DNA of 64,000 nucleotides from Natronogracilivirga saccharolytica (GCF_017921895.1 NZ_JAFIDN010000008.1:124001-188000); one strand, 5' to 3'. Positions 19,139 to 29,234 are shown, counted from the first letter of the stretch. Made by a program: numbers and translations. The notes: a model not told the origin generated them from the sequence alone.

Positions 19139-20029
19139 GTGACTGACCGGCTGCTTGATTACCTGTTCGGCTTTTTGCTTATCGTACTTTTCGTGGTTAT
19201 AGCCGACAGCTCAGAGCGCATCTGGATGGTCGCAGCCTTGGGGTTGGGGACTGTTGGTGTTCTGTATACTTTTTTAAATAATTCGCTTACTATTGACGGA
19301 GCCGGCGCCGCACTGGTGACGGGTGTTGCTGCAATGGGACTTTGGGCATGGACTGGTGCCGGTTTGCTGCTGTTTTTCTTTTTCAGCAGTTATGCCCTGG
19401 CTCAATGGCTGACTGGCAGCGACAGAAAAAAGAAAACAGAAACAGATCAGCCGGGAATGCCGGAATCAGATAAAGCCGAGAAAGCACCCGCAGTCGCAAC
19501 CGAAAGGCGCACAGGTATGCAGGTATGGGCAAACGCATTCTGGTTTGTGTTTTTCGTATTTGTTTTTTTTCTGATAAATGAGCAGTGGGCCGCAGTTGCT
19601 GCTGTTGCTGCTCTGGCAGCGGCTACATCCGATACATGGTCTTCCGTTGCCGGAGAACGGCTGGCACCGCAGGCAAAAATGATCACAACATTCCGGACCG
19701 TACCTGCCGGGACCGATGGTGCGGTCAGCTATCCCGGTACACTTGCCGGATTTGCCGGCGCCCTGGCCGTGACCGTTCTGTTTCTGGTTCTCAGTTTCAA
19801 TCTCGATATAAGGGCATTGTGGGTAATTTTGTTATCCGGGTTTTCAGGTTGTATTGCGGATTCCTATCTTGGAGCAATTTTTCAAGCACATAACATGCCG
19901 GGACGGTGGTTTGATGATTCCGGAAAAGGTGCATTTTCGCGCGTTATCAGAAAGTGTATACCGGATAACAACGGAGTCAATTTCCTGTCCTCAGGTTTCG
20001 CCGCATTCCTGGCACTTATGCTCTATTAA
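19139..20029 (+). CDS. DUF92 family membrane protein (phytol-phosphate-kinase-like)
   Basis: A 296-residue polytopic membrane protein. The signature ATSDTWSSVAGE (about residue 160) followed by TFRTVPAGTDGAVSYPGTLAG places it in DUF92, whose plant member VTE6 is a phytyl-phosphate kinase; the substrate in bacteria is not known. A hydrophilic, Lys/Glu-rich loop lies near residues 98-125. The start is GTG at 19139, two bases after the upstream stop. The later segment SGFSGCIADSYLGAIFQ is a second conserved block of the family. Confidence 0.85.
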   Translation: MTDRLLDYLFGFLLIVLFVVIADSSERIWMVAALGLGTVGVLYTFLNNSLTIDGAGAALVTGVAAMGLWAWTGAGLLLFFFFSSYALAQWLTGSDRKKKTETDQPGMPESDKAEKAPAVATERRTGMQVWANAFWFVFFVFVFFLINEQWAAVAAVAALAAATSDTWSSVAGERLAPQAKMITTFRTVPAGTDGAVSYPGTLAGFAGALAVTVLFLVLSFNLDIRALWVILLSGFSGCIADSYLGAIFQAHNMPGRWFDDSGKGAFSRVIRKCIPDNNGVNFLSSGFAAFLALMLY

Positions 20030-20040
20030 AAAAGGTGTCC

Positions 20041-21351
20041 ATGTCCAAATTGCCCTGGTATAAAACCCTGCACTGGCAGATTTTGTCCGGACTCATAGCC
20101 GGACTCATATTCGGAATTATTGCTACGCTTACCGGCCTGCAACAGTTTACTGTAGATTTCATCGAGCCGTTTGGCACCATATTCATCCGGATGCTGCAGC
20201 TTGTGGCCATTCCGCTGGTGATTGCCTCCCTCATTGTCGGCATCACCAACCTGAACGACCTCACCAAGTTATCCCGCATGGGAGGAAAAACCATCGGGAT
20301 TTATATGGTTACTACTGTTTTTGCCATCACGATCGGCCTTACGGTTGTCAATATATTTGAACCCGGCAAGGTCCTTCCCGAGGAGACGCGTGACGGACTG
20401 TTTGCCAGCTATCAGGAGAATATTGAAGGGCAGGAAGAGGCCGCCACCGAATTGCTGGACCGCAGTCCGCTTCAGTTCATCGTGGATATCGTGCCGGCAA
20501 ACTTCTTTGAAGCTGCCTCAGACAATACCAATATGCTTCAGATAGTATTTGTAGCACTGATTATTGGCATCGGTCTGATGAGAATTCCGGAGGATAAGTC
20601 AAAAATACTGGTCGACTTTTTCGACTCACTGAATGATGTGATTATCAAGATTGTGGAGATGATCATGAAGATTGCTCCTTTCGGTGTCTTCGCACTGATA
20701 GCATCGGTGATTGTCGATCTGGGTGGGGAAGACCTTCGCCGCACGGCCGAACTGCTGCAGGCATTGCTGATGTACGGACTGGTCGTAGTGGCCGGGTTGA
20801 TACTTCATGTCCTCATTGTATACACCACTCTTTTCAAGATGTTCAGCAATATGTCATTGCTGAACTTTCTGAAGGGAATTCGTCCTGCTCAGCTTCTTGG
20901 CTTCAGTACCAGCTCCAGTCTGGCAACCCTGCCGTTAACCATGGAACGGGTTGAGAAAAAACTCGGTGTACATGAAGAAGTGGCCAGTTTTGTTCTGCCG
21001 GTAGGGGCCACAATCAATATGGATGGAACCAGCTTGTATCAGGCCGTTGCCGCCGTTTTTATTGCCCAGGCTGTTGGAATAGATCTGACCGTTTCACAGC
21101 AGCTCATCATTGTAATTACTGCCACGCTGGCATCCATCGGTACAGCCGGTGTTCCCGGTGCCGGAATTATTATGCTTGTTATCGTTCTTCAGGCAGTTGA
21201 AGTTCCCGTTGAAGGAATAGCGTTGATTCTGGGGGTCGACAGAATTCTGGATATGATCCGCACTGCGGTGAACATTACAGGCGATGCCGCTGTTTCAGTA
21301 GCTGTCGCCAGCACAGAGGGCCGGCTTGGTGAAGGACATTTTGATGATTGA
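20041..21351 (+). CDS. Dicarboxylate/amino acid:cation symporter
   Basis: A 436-residue transporter of the DAACS family (GltP/DctA/GltT type), importing acidic amino acids or C4-dicarboxylates with Na+ or H+. Family features are the Ser-rich re-entrant loop (STSSSLATLPLTM), the motif NMDGTSLYQAVAAVFIAQA, and GIPGAG-like VPGAGIIMLVIVL, followed by DRILDMIRTAVNITGD, which holds substrate-binding Asp and Arg/Asn residues. ATG at 20041 is preferred to GTG at 20035 because AAAGG lies five bases before it. Substrate choice cannot be settled here. Confidence 0.93.
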   Translation: MSKLPWYKTLHWQILSGLIAGLIFGIIATLTGLQQFTVDFIEPFGTIFIRMLQLVAIPLVIASLIVGITNLNDLTKLSRMGGKTIGIYMVTTVFAITIGLTVVNIFEPGKVLPEETRDGLFASYQENIEGQEEAATELLDRSPLQFIVDIVPANFFEAASDNTNMLQIVFVALIIGIGLMRIPEDKSKILVDFFDSLNDVIIKIVEMIMKIAPFGVFALIASVIVDLGGEDLRRTAELLQALLMYGLVVVAGLILHVLIVYTTLFKMFSNMSLLNFLKGIRPAQLLGFSTSSSLATLPLTMERVEKKLGVHEEVASFVLPVGATINMDGTSLYQAVAAVFIAQAVGIDLTVSQQLIIVITATLASIGTAGVPGAGIIMLVIVLQAVEVPVEGIALILGVDRILDMIRTAVNITGDAAVSVAVASTEGRLGEGHFDD

Positions 21352-21547
21352 TTACGATAAACGCCCCTCAGAAACAGCTGTATTTTGCTTTGTTCATATA
21401 TACCATGTTATTATCTGAGTCGTTTAAAGTTATTAAGACTTTACTGAGGCTTTTCCGGCATAATAGCGGAAATTATTGTTACCATGCAGGCAACGCCGGA
21501 TCTTGCTTTTTTCAAGCCGGATTCAATCACTTTATTCATCCCGAATT

Positions 21548-22450
21548 ATGATTCTGCTTCTGATTATCACAACCTTACTTGCAGGGAGTTATCTAAACAA
21601 ACAAGAGATGCCGGGAGCTGAGCTTACTACTGAATACGAACAGAAGCTTGAAAGGGGAATCAAAGCTTTTTACAAGGCGGACTGGGATGAGGCAAGAATC
21701 GTTTTTGAAGAACTGAAAGAAGATGACGAGAATGACCCGCGGGCCTATTTTTTCGATGCCATGATTCCTTTCTGGAAATATTTTTTCGCAGGCGAGCCTT
21801 CTGAATCTGCAGAAGCATTCCTGGAGAAATCAGAAATAGCACTGGAAACTGGCAAGAAGAGAATGGATGAGGACCCCGGTGATACCACAACGGTGCTCAT
21901 GATGGGCGGACTTTACGGATATCGCGGTCTTGTGGCCGCCGGGGAACGTCAGTACAGAACCGCGGTCCGAAGCGGTGCCAGCGGATACTCATACACTCGC
22001 AAACTCATGCAGATGAGCAGTGACAATCCCGACGCACTCATCGGGCAGGGGGTATTTCATTATATGGTAGGCACAGTGCCGGGCGAGGTCCGGTGGCTTG
22101 TCAACATGATCGGCTTGCGCGGTGACAAAGAAACCGGATTTGAAAAGCTTGAGGAGGCATCACAGACGGAAACCTACACCAGCTCGGATGCCAGAATGAT
22201 TCTCACCTATTTGTATCATGAAGAGGAAAAATTCGGGGATGCTCTCCGGATTGTGGAGCCGCTTGTGCAGCAATGGCCCGAAAACATCATATTCAGGTAC
22301 TACTACGCCTTGTCGCTGGAAAAAACCGGCAATAAGGACGATGCCAGGGAACAGTACCGGACCATTCTTGAAAACGATCACCCCGAACTGAGCGCCATCC
22401 GGACAAAAGGAGAAGAGCGGCTTCGGGAGATTATGGCCTCCGCAGAGTAA
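21548..22450 (+). CDS. Exported TPR-repeat protein
   Basis: A 300-residue protein with a short hydrophobic N-terminus (MILLLIITTLLAGSYL) read from ATG at 21548, consistent with export or membrane anchoring. Tetratricopeptide-like helical repeats follow: KLERGIKAFYKADWDEARIVFEEL, then VFHYMVGTVPGE and YHEEEKFGDALRIVEPLV. It is probably a periplasmic protein-interaction module. No enzymatic motif is visible. It is convergent with the exported nuclease-like gene, with only 21 bases between stops. Confidence 0.7.
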   Translation: MILLLIITTLLAGSYLNKQEMPGAELTTEYEQKLERGIKAFYKADWDEARIVFEELKEDDENDPRAYFFDAMIPFWKYFFAGEPSESAEAFLEKSEIALETGKKRMDEDPGDTTTVLMMGGLYGYRGLVAAGERQYRTAVRSGASGYSYTRKLMQMSSDNPDALIGQGVFHYMVGTVPGEVRWLVNMIGLRGDKETGFEKLEEASQTETYTSSDARMILTYLYHEEEKFGDALRIVEPLVQQWPENIIFRYYYALSLEKTGNKDDAREQYRTILENDHPELSAIRTKGEERLREIMASAE

Positions 22451-22471
22451 CACCCGTTCCTCTGAAACATT

Positions 22472-23791
22472 CTACTTAATCAGTGTCATCAGCCCGGTAT
22501 CGTTTGCACCACTGGCGGTGTCCATTCTGTAAAGATACACTCCGCTCGCCCATCCCGAAGCGTCAATCTCAACCTGATGGATACCTGCTTCATATTGCCG
22601 GCTTGTGACCGGTTCGGCCACTCGTTCTCCCATTGGATTGAATACCGATATGGTGACGGCTTCCGGTCTGCCAAGTTCAAATACGATGGATGTCTGCGAG
22701 TTGAACGGATTGGGATGGTTCCGGATTAACGCCGCCTTCTCAGCGGTGTCCCGGTCTGAGTGGCTCTTATGTGCACCCGATGGATGAGACGATGTGGCCC
22801 TGCCGGTTACATCGAACCGGACTTTTACGGGATAATGGTCGGATGTCGTGCGCGGATAGTCCTCAATATAATCCGGACGGTAAACGCGTTCAGAACCTTC
22901 CAGCCAGTATTCGAACCAGGGTTCGTTGATGGTGATGTGATCGAGCATTGTGGGAGGGAACCAGCTGTCAACGCCCGGCCAGGAGGCTTCTCCGGCCTCA
23001 TCCAGCGAGTAAGTGACCACCTCATAAGCCGGATCATCGACAAAGTTGCGGTAGGGTGAAGGCATGGGGGTATCTTCAGGCCGGTATGTGGATTCGGTCA
23101 CACGATCGTTGTAGTCACCCAGAAAAATTAGTGGGATTCTGCTGAAGTAAGGATCAAAGTAGTTTTCTTTGATCTCCTGAGATGCTGCTATCCGCCGCTC
23201 GTATGATGCACTGTCAGACCGTGCCATGGCGTGAACCACCACTGCACGGGCAGAAAAGGAGATGTCTTCCAGCTGCACTCGGAATATAAATTCCTTGGGT
23301 AACCGGGAAGCCCAGTAAAAGGGGGTAAGATCGGCCTGAGAGCCGCTGTCAAGCAAACGGTAATGGGTGGGGTTGACGGTCTCCGTGTTGTATATGAAAC
23401 CGACATCCATTCCCGCGTCGGGATCACCGCCCCAGCCGTACCGGGTGACAAAGCCATCGTAGCGGTCAAGGTCATCAATGAGCCGTTCAAACTGGGTGAT
23501 GCTGTATATCTCCTGCACACCGATCAGATCTGGCTGCAGGCTGTCGATGATTTCGACCACATTACGGTATTGCAGCTCGGTATCTGACGGACCGCGTGTT
23601 TCATCACCGAACCATTCGATATTCCATGTCACCACATCAAAGGTGCGGGAATGAGGAATATGCGAATAGTTTCCCTCGCCCGAATTCGCGGCACCGGTCA
23701 TGGCCGCGGCAGCGATGATGACGCACAGCAACAAGGCAGAGAGTGCAAAACAGGCCGGGCGTGAGGACATTCTTTTCAAAAATAATCGCAT
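22472..23791 (-). CDS. Secreted endonuclease/exonuclease/phosphatase-family protein with C-terminal sorting domain
   Basis: A 439-residue exported protein, read from 23791 (MRLFLKRMSSRPACFALSALLLC, a signal sequence). The EEP fold is shown by VVTWNIEWFGDE, the metal-binding Glu in LIGVQEIYS, the GDYND motif and the final TSDHYPV catalytic His. This family includes DNase I-like nucleases and phosphatases. The C-terminal 85 or so residues are a FlgD-like/type IX sorting domain (RNHPNPFNSQTSIVFEL to SGVYLYRM...TLIK), so the mature enzyme is probably surface-attached or released. It is the last of three reverse-strand genes with such tails. Confidence 0.88.
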   Translation of the reverse strand: MRLFLKRMSSRPACFALSALLLCVIIAAAAMTGAANSGEGNYSHIPHSRTFDVVTWNIEWFGDETRGPSDTELQYRNVVEIIDSLQPDLIGVQEIYSITQFERLIDDLDRYDGFVTRYGWGGDPDAGMDVGFIYNTETVNPTHYRLLDSGSQADLTPFYWASRLPKEFIFRVQLEDISFSARAVVVHAMARSDSASYERRIAASQEIKENYFDPYFSRIPLIFLGDYNDRVTESTYRPEDTPMPSPYRNFVDDPAYEVVTYSLDEAGEASWPGVDSWFPPTMLDHITINEPWFEYWLEGSERVYRPDYIEDYPRTTSDHYPVKVRFDVTGRATSSHPSGAHKSHSDRDTAEKAALIRNHPNPFNSQTSIVFELGRPEAVTISVFNPMGERVAEPVTSRQYEAGIHQVEIDASGWASGVYLYRMDTASGANDTGLMTLIK

Positions 23792-23901
23792 AGCATGAGT
23801 ACGGACTGGATGCCTGAGGAAGATGAGTATCCGGGCGGCGATCCGGGAACGAACGGGCACATCACGGCTGGTGCCATGATGTGCCAATTCAGGTTCTGTT
23901 G

Positions 23902-26900
23902 TTATTTGATCAGGGTCATCGACCGGGTCAGTGCCTGTCCGTCATCCAGCTGGACGCGATAGATGTACACGCCGCTGGCCAGATGGCTGGCATCAAAGGA
24001 AACATGATGCGTTCCGGCCGGCAGGGACTCATCTGAAAGCAGGGAGGCAACCTGTCTCCCAAGGGTGTCATACACCCGCAGTGTCACATTGCTTTGACTT
24101 GGAAGGTCGAATGCAATTTTGGTCGTGGGATTGAACGGGTTGGGATAGTTTTGCTGCACACGGAACGACTGCGGCAGCTCATCGGCCTCATGCCCGGCAT
24201 CTACCGTAACGATGTCATCCTGTCCACCGGCCTGATAGTAACGGGCGGCAAACTCCTGGATGTACAGGTTGGCGATTCGGGCATCCTCGATAATGATGGT
24301 ATTCTCGTCATTGCGCCGGTTTGCCGAACTGGACCAGTTGTGGGATCCGGTTATGACTTTGCCGTTCCATTCCGCCTGCTCACCGTCAATGACAGCGTAT
24401 TTGTGATGCATCAGGGGACTGGTGAGCGTGTGCATATCGGCAAAAGCAGCAATGTCATCATACTGGCTTCCCTGCTGGCCCGGCTGACCCATGACGCCGC
24501 GGATGGTTACACCTGCGGCATTCCGGTTAAAAAGTGCGTTGGTGTAGCCGGTCCGGGTAATGAGCATGGTACCCAGGTTTACGGAATGCTCTGCCGTCCT
24601 GATGGCGTCAATGATAGCCGCCTCGGTGTTGCCCTGCGGACTGAAAAACAGGCGGACATAGCTGTCACCAATCCAGAAGGTGGATGGGTTGACTACGATT
24701 TTTTGTGAGCCGAAACGTGATTCGCCTGCATCCGGCGTGGTGGTGTCACTTCCCCATTTCTGGTTGAACTCACGTGTATAGGCCCCGGCGATGGCCACAT
24801 CCTGAAACTCAATCATATTCTGGTTGTGGACGTTGGTGCCGTTGTCGGTGGCATTCCAGGAACTGGTGATAAGCCAGACATCTTCCGGGTCGCCGCCGTT
24901 GTAATCAATCACGGCGTATTTGTTGTGGTGAAGGCCCTCGCGTCCGCTGTTGGCATCGCCGAAGTCGCTTTCGATGACCGGGACATCGCTGTTTTCGAGC
25001 GCATTGACAAAATTGTCGGTTGCTGTGTTGTGATCGACAATGACCCGCACATCCAGACCGCGGTTGTGGGCACCTGCAATGGCCGATGCGATGTTGCTTC
25101 CAACTGTCCCGCTAATGCTGTAAAAGGCCAGGTCAAGCGAGTGCCCGGCGCTGTTGATGCGATCAATCAGATGATCGTCAAAGGCATAGTTGGAAATTGC
25201 CTCTTCGAACGTAGCCAGAGTGTGATCCACATCCTGATTGAAGTAGACGTTTACCTCCTGTGTGGTTCCTTCTGGGGATGAGGTTGTCACCAGATAATTG
25301 GAGGTGCGGGTGGTATCCTCGCCAAGTGCCGAACGAAGCTGAACATTGTAGACTGTGGCGGGATCCAGTCCCTCCAGTGTAATCGTATGATCGGTTTTGT
25401 GCTGATCATCTTCGACTATCCCCAGCTCGTACTCATCTGTCAGGCCATATCGTATTTCGGAGGTGCCTTCAGCATCGGTTTCCCACTCAAAGGTGATGGA
25501 CGATGATGTTGCCGACACCTCGTAAGGTGTATCGCTGACGATGATCGGCGCATCGCCGACAGGCATGAAGTCGCTTCGGTCTCTCGGGAAGACCTGGACG
25601 AAATCCAGGAACCTGCTTGCTGCTCCGGTGATCTGTACTTCGTCGAACGGGATGGTCATGCCGGGGATATCGGTGTATCTGGAAATCCGGATTTCACTGG
25701 TGCCCGTTTGATCTTCTATATCGTAGTTGGTGTCACCGGAAAAACGGCCGTCATCAAGAATTCGGACAGCATCCAGCCGCACAAGCTGGCCTTCATAATC
25801 ACCGGTTTCGAGCTGCTCAACGGTCAGCACAGTGGGCTCAATGTCCCTGCGTCCCTCAGGATAGACCTCAAAAATGACAGACTCGAAATCATCGGTCGGC
25901 GCGATCTGAACAAGGTCATTAAATGTCGTGAGCGGACCGGTGACCACAATGGAGTCGCCTTTGGAAACTTCAAGAGTAAATCCCAGCGAGTCGTCACGCA
26001 TAAGCGGATTGTAATAAGCCGCGATACCGGCAGTTTCGTCCTGGAAGTAAATCGGACCGGAAAACTCGTCAGTTACAGTGACCCAGCCGCTGACCGATAC
26101 GAGCGTGCCCATTGGCATTTCCCGGGCATCGGCAATGTCGATGGGTTCATCCGGATCAAGACCGCTTCCGGACAGTGAGGCCTCATATTGCTGCGCCTCA
26201 GGATCATTTGAGACGATGGAAAGGGTGCCGGATGCGTCGCCTTCGCTTACCGGTTCAAACACCACCTCCATCTCTGCCGATTCCGACGGGGAAAGTTCTG
26301 ACGGCGCATCACCTGAAAGTGAGAACCCGTCGCCGGTGACCGACACTGAACTTATTTCAAGATCCTGCTGGCCGGTATTGCTGATGGTCAGGGTTTGGCT
26401 GTCCGAACTTTCAAGAAGGACATAACCGAAGTCGATGCTGCCACCGGACTGGACAACGCTGCCATCTGCCTCGACGCGCAGTCGCGGTTCATCCGTGTCT
26501 TCGACAAACTCGGTAACTTCGAAATTGTCGATGTTGACGCGGTTGTCTGAGCCTTCACTGGATAGAATGCGAAACCGGACGTTGCCGTCGATGTTGGCTT
26601 CGATATCCGCCTGAACCAGTTCGCTTTCCGGCTGCAGCTCATCACCGAGATCATTCCAGCTGTTTCCCCCGTCCTCAGAATATTGCAGCCGGACCAGCGC
26701 GCCGCTGTCGTTGCCGAAGTTTGCATAATAAAAACGGACGTCACCTGCGCCGAAGGTGTCGAACTGCATTTCAATGTAACCGTCACGGATACGGACGGAC
26801 TGGGATCCCATTCTTCTGTCGCCATCCAGACTGCCGATCAGCGCGTCATCAAACATCCAGTCTCCGCTGGACAGTTCTACAGTTCCAGGGGCATACGCGC

Positions 26901-27006
26901 CTTTGGAACCGTCTTCAAAGTCTTCAAAAAGCTGCGAAAAAGCCGCAGCCGGCAGAAGCAGCAATAGTATCGTCAATAAACTGAGTAATTGTAAGGGTGA
27001 TTTCAT
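23902..27006 (-). CDS. Secreted multidomain protein with paired phospholipase D/nuclease (HKD) motifs and sorting domain
   Basis: A 1034-residue exported protein. In order: signal peptide (1-24), a jelly-roll-like segment (25-165), an Ig-like choice-of-anchor-D type domain (about 175-285), an OB-fold-like domain (about 290-480, with SGWVTVTDEFSGPIYFQDE), a fibronectin III-like domain (about 485-575) and two PLD halves. The HKD motifs are His694/Lys696/Asp701 and His867/Lys869/Asp874, both intact. The tail from about 950 carries NYPNPFNPTTKIAFDL and ends SMTLIK, a FlgD-like sorting domain. PLD enzymes cut phosphodiesters in phospholipids or DNA; which applies is not known. The neighbours suggest extracellular nucleic acid. 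Confidence 0.88.
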   Translation of the reverse strand: MKSPLQLLSLLTILLLLLPAAAFSQLFEDFEDGSKGAYAPGTVELSSGDWMFDDALIGSLDGDRRMGSQSVRIRDGYIEMQFDTFGAGDVRFYYANFGNDSGALVRLQYSEDGGNSWNDLGDELQPESELVQADIEANIDGNVRFRILSSEGSDNRVNIDNFEVTEFVEDTDEPRLRVEADGSVVQSGGSIDFGYVLLESSDSQTLTISNTGQQDLEISSVSVTGDGFSLSGDAPSELSPSESAEMEVVFEPVSEGDASGTLSIVSNDPEAQQYEASLSGSGLDPDEPIDIADAREMPMGTLVSVSGWVTVTDEFSGPIYFQDETAGIAAYYNPLMRDDSLGFTLEVSKGDSIVVTGPLTTFNDLVQIAPTDDFESVIFEVYPEGRRDIEPTVLTVEQLETGDYEGQLVRLDAVRILDDGRFSGDTNYDIEDQTGTSEIRISRYTDIPGMTIPFDEVQITGAASRFLDFVQVFPRDRSDFMPVGDAPIIVSDTPYEVSATSSSITFEWETDAEGTSEIRYGLTDEYELGIVEDDQHKTDHTITLEGLDPATVYNVQLRSALGEDTTRTSNYLVTTSSPEGTTQEVNVYFNQDVDHTLATFEEAISNYAFDDHLIDRINSAGHSLDLAFYSISGTVGSNIASAIAGAHNRGLDVRVIVDHNTATDNFVNALENSDVPVIESDFGDANSGREGLHHNKYAVIDYNGGDPEDVWLITSSWNATDNGTNVHNQNMIEFQDVAIAGAYTREFNQKWGSDTTTPDAGESRFGSQKIVVNPSTFWIGDSYVRLFFSPQGNTEAAIIDAIRTAEHSVNLGTMLITRTGYTNALFNRNAAGVTIRGVMGQPGQQGSQYDDIAAFADMHTLTSPLMHHKYAVIDGEQAEWNGKVITGSHNWSSSANRRNDENTIIIEDARIANLYIQEFAARYYQAGGQDDIVTVDAGHEADELPQSFRVQQNYPNPFNPTTKIAFDLPSQSNVTLRVYDTLGRQVASLLSDESLPAGTHHVSFDASHLASGVYIYRVQLDDGQALTRSMTLIK

Positions 27007-27159
27007 GGTAAAGCGAAGCGTTTGTGGATAAGGTGTGTAATTATAGTGTTGAGATGCAATGTCCGGAAGAACCGGTGTTCCGTCTAGCCGGAATGCAGAT
27101 GTTTTTTTTCAGGGTGGATAAGGAAACATGGAAGAAATAAGGGTCCCGGAGCCGTCAAG

Positions 27160-28923
27160 TTATTTTACCAGCATCATGGTTTTTGCAGCTGCAGGATGCC
27201 CGTCAACCGAAATGCGGTAGAGATAGAGTCCGCTCGACAATCCCTCTGCATCAAAAGAAACCTCGTGATGCCCGGCAGATTTGTCAATGCCGTCAAGGAT
27301 GCTGGAAACAAGACGCCCGGTTACATCATAGACCTGAAGTGTTACGCGCCCTGCTTCCGGCAGTTCAAATGAAATTCTGGTTGTGGGATTGAAGGGGTTG
27401 GGGTAATTCTGGTTCAGAGTAAGGACCTCCGGCACAGCGTTTTCTTCCGGATCACCGGTGGCGGAAGTGATGGTGAGATCGGCCGTCCCGCCGGCTTCAT
27501 AATAGCGGGCCGCAAATTCCTGATAGTACAGGTTGGCGATGTGGTCATCGCGGATTATGATGGTGTTTTCATCGCTGTTTTCATTGCCGTTGCGGGACCA
27601 GTTCATCGAGCCGGTAATTACCTGTCCGCTGCCGGAACCCGGTTCGTAAGGGTCAATAATTGCTGTTTTGTGGTGTAGAAGAATGTCGCTTGCGGCCCCG
27701 TGATCGTGGACATCGGCAAATCCTGAAAGCTGGTTGAAAAGGCTGCTGTTGTATGTGATATCTCCTATAGCCCCCCGAACGGTTTTTCCGTCGTTATCCA
27801 GAGACCGGAGTACATCGAGGTAGGGCCATTGCGTGATAAGATACTTGGGCAGAGCCACGCCCTGTTCGGCGCTGCCGAGCCTGCTGATAATTTCGCTCTG
27901 CGTGTTTGCCTGCGGACTGAAGAAGATATCGATCTCAATATCATCAATCCAGAACCGTGTCGGATTGACAACCTCCTTGTTTTGTGAAAAATGCGCATTC
28001 CCGGCATCGGGTTCAAACCCGTCGCTTCCCCACATCTGGTTGAACTCGGCACGATAGCCTCCGGCCAACGCGGGATCCTGGAACTCGATCATATTTTGAT
28101 ACTGCTCTTCAGAGCCGGTATCGGTGGAATTCCATGAGCTGATAATCAGCCAGGTATCAGAAGGGTCGTCGCTGTCATAATCAATGATGGCAAATTTGTT
28201 GTGCATGAGTCCGTCCCGGCCGCGGTTATCACCAAACTCGCTTTGAATGACTTCAATATTATTTTCGAGTCTGAGGGTTTGACGGATTTGATTTGCAGGG
28301 TTGCCGAGGTTGTGATGCATGATTACGCGGACCTGAACTCCCGAACGTGCCGCGCCAATCAGGGCCCGTTCGATATCACTTCCGGTATTGCCGCTAATGT
28401 TGTAAAATGTAATATCGACAGACTGTTGGGCATTTCGTATGCGGCTGGCATAGTGCGATCCGAAATCGAAATCAGCAGTGGCTTCCGACCGCCATGCCGC
28501 ATCGGAAAATACCGAACCGTTGAAGTAGGTGTTGATTTCACCCGTCGCTGCGACCGGAGACCCGGTTGAAACAATGACAGGGTCAGACCATGTGGTATCG
28601 CTGCCGGAGGCGTTTCCTACTTTGAGCCTGTAAATTTGTGCCGGGGACAGCCCGTCCAGCGTGACATTGTGTGTGGAAAGTTGATTTTCAATGGAAACAA
28701 CACCTTTCTCCAGATCCGGTGTCCGTCCGTAGCGAACGACACTGTTAGCCGGAGAACCGGACTCCCAGGAAAGTGTAATGCTGCTGTCGGTAGCCGCCGT
28801 TTCATAAGGCGGGGCTGAGGTGACGGGCGGCGCATCTGCCAGCAGCTGAACCGGGGAAAAAGCAGTCAGGGTAAACAGCAACAGCAAAGAAGCAGAGAAG
28901 GGAAGAGGTTTACAAGAGAACAT
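27160..28923 (-). CDS. Secreted phospholipase D/nuclease-like protein with sorting domain
   Basis: A 587-residue paralogue of the next gene downstream, lacking its first 450 or so residues. Signal peptide 1-30, a fibronectin III-like domain (about 32-122), two PLD halves with HKD motifs His241/Lys243/Asp248 and His417/Lys419/Asp424, and a C-terminal sorting domain (NQNYPNPFNPTTRISFEL to TMMLVK). Both HKD motifs keep their key residues, so activity is expected. It lies 153 bases upstream of the larger paralogue on the same strand, consistent with tandem duplication followed by domain gain or loss. Confidence 0.88.
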   Translation of the reverse strand: MFSCKPLPFSASLLLLFTLTAFSPVQLLADAPPVTSAPPYETAATDSSITLSWESGSPANSVVRYGRTPDLEKGVVSIENQLSTHNVTLDGLSPAQIYRLKVGNASGSDTTWSDPVIVSTGSPVAATGEINTYFNGSVFSDAAWRSEATADFDFGSHYASRIRNAQQSVDITFYNISGNTGSDIERALIGAARSGVQVRVIMHHNLGNPANQIRQTLRLENNIEVIQSEFGDNRGRDGLMHNKFAIIDYDSDDPSDTWLIISSWNSTDTGSEEQYQNMIEFQDPALAGGYRAEFNQMWGSDGFEPDAGNAHFSQNKEVVNPTRFWIDDIEIDIFFSPQANTQSEIISRLGSAEQGVALPKYLITQWPYLDVLRSLDNDGKTVRGAIGDITYNSSLFNQLSGFADVHDHGAASDILLHHKTAIIDPYEPGSGSGQVITGSMNWSRNGNENSDENTIIIRDDHIANLYYQEFAARYYEAGGTADLTITSATGDPEENAVPEVLTLNQNYPNPFNPTTRISFELPEAGRVTLQVYDVTGRLVSSILDGIDKSAGHHEVSFDAEGLSSGLYLYRISVDGHPAAAKTMMLVK

Positions 28924-29234
28924 TCAGGAGTGCATTAATGGCGAAGATAATCAGTGGTAAAATAAGCGAAATACGGCACCGATATATTAATGAATATTAC
29001 TAAATAATAAAGCTTCAAAAAAGTGTTTGAAAATTGAAAAAAGTTTGGGAATTTAGGTATATCAGATGAGCCTTAATTTTGTGTCTGATACTTCCGGGAC
29101 TGCCAGGAACAAACTCGCAATCATACTGATAAATTCTGAATCCTGCAGGTGTCCTGTATCTTTTGCTTTCGCAAAAAATCACTTTATATTACTCAAACAA
29201 GCGCTTCCATAAGCACATCACGCAGTTTTAGTTT
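28924..29234. other. Divergent AT-rich intergenic region
   Basis: Separates the reverse-strand exported nucleases from the forward surface-protein block, so promoters for both should lie here. A perfect -7-type TAATTTTG is at 29074-29081 on the forward strand, but the matching TTTG upstream (29044-29047) is 26 bases away rather than 19-21. No ORF above about 21 codons or structured RNA was recognised. Confidence 0.4.

Noticed and set aside
24094-25281. Forward frames of about 150-200 codons opposite the large PLD protein
   Set aside because: They overlap a protein with intact HKD motifs, signal peptide and sorting tail; no evidence for coding.
29044-29081. TTTG-N26-TAATTTTG as a promoter for the surface block (also seen at 13617-13654)
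   Set aside because: The spacer of 26 is outside the 19-21 range of Bacteroidota promoters, so only the -7-like element is mentioned.
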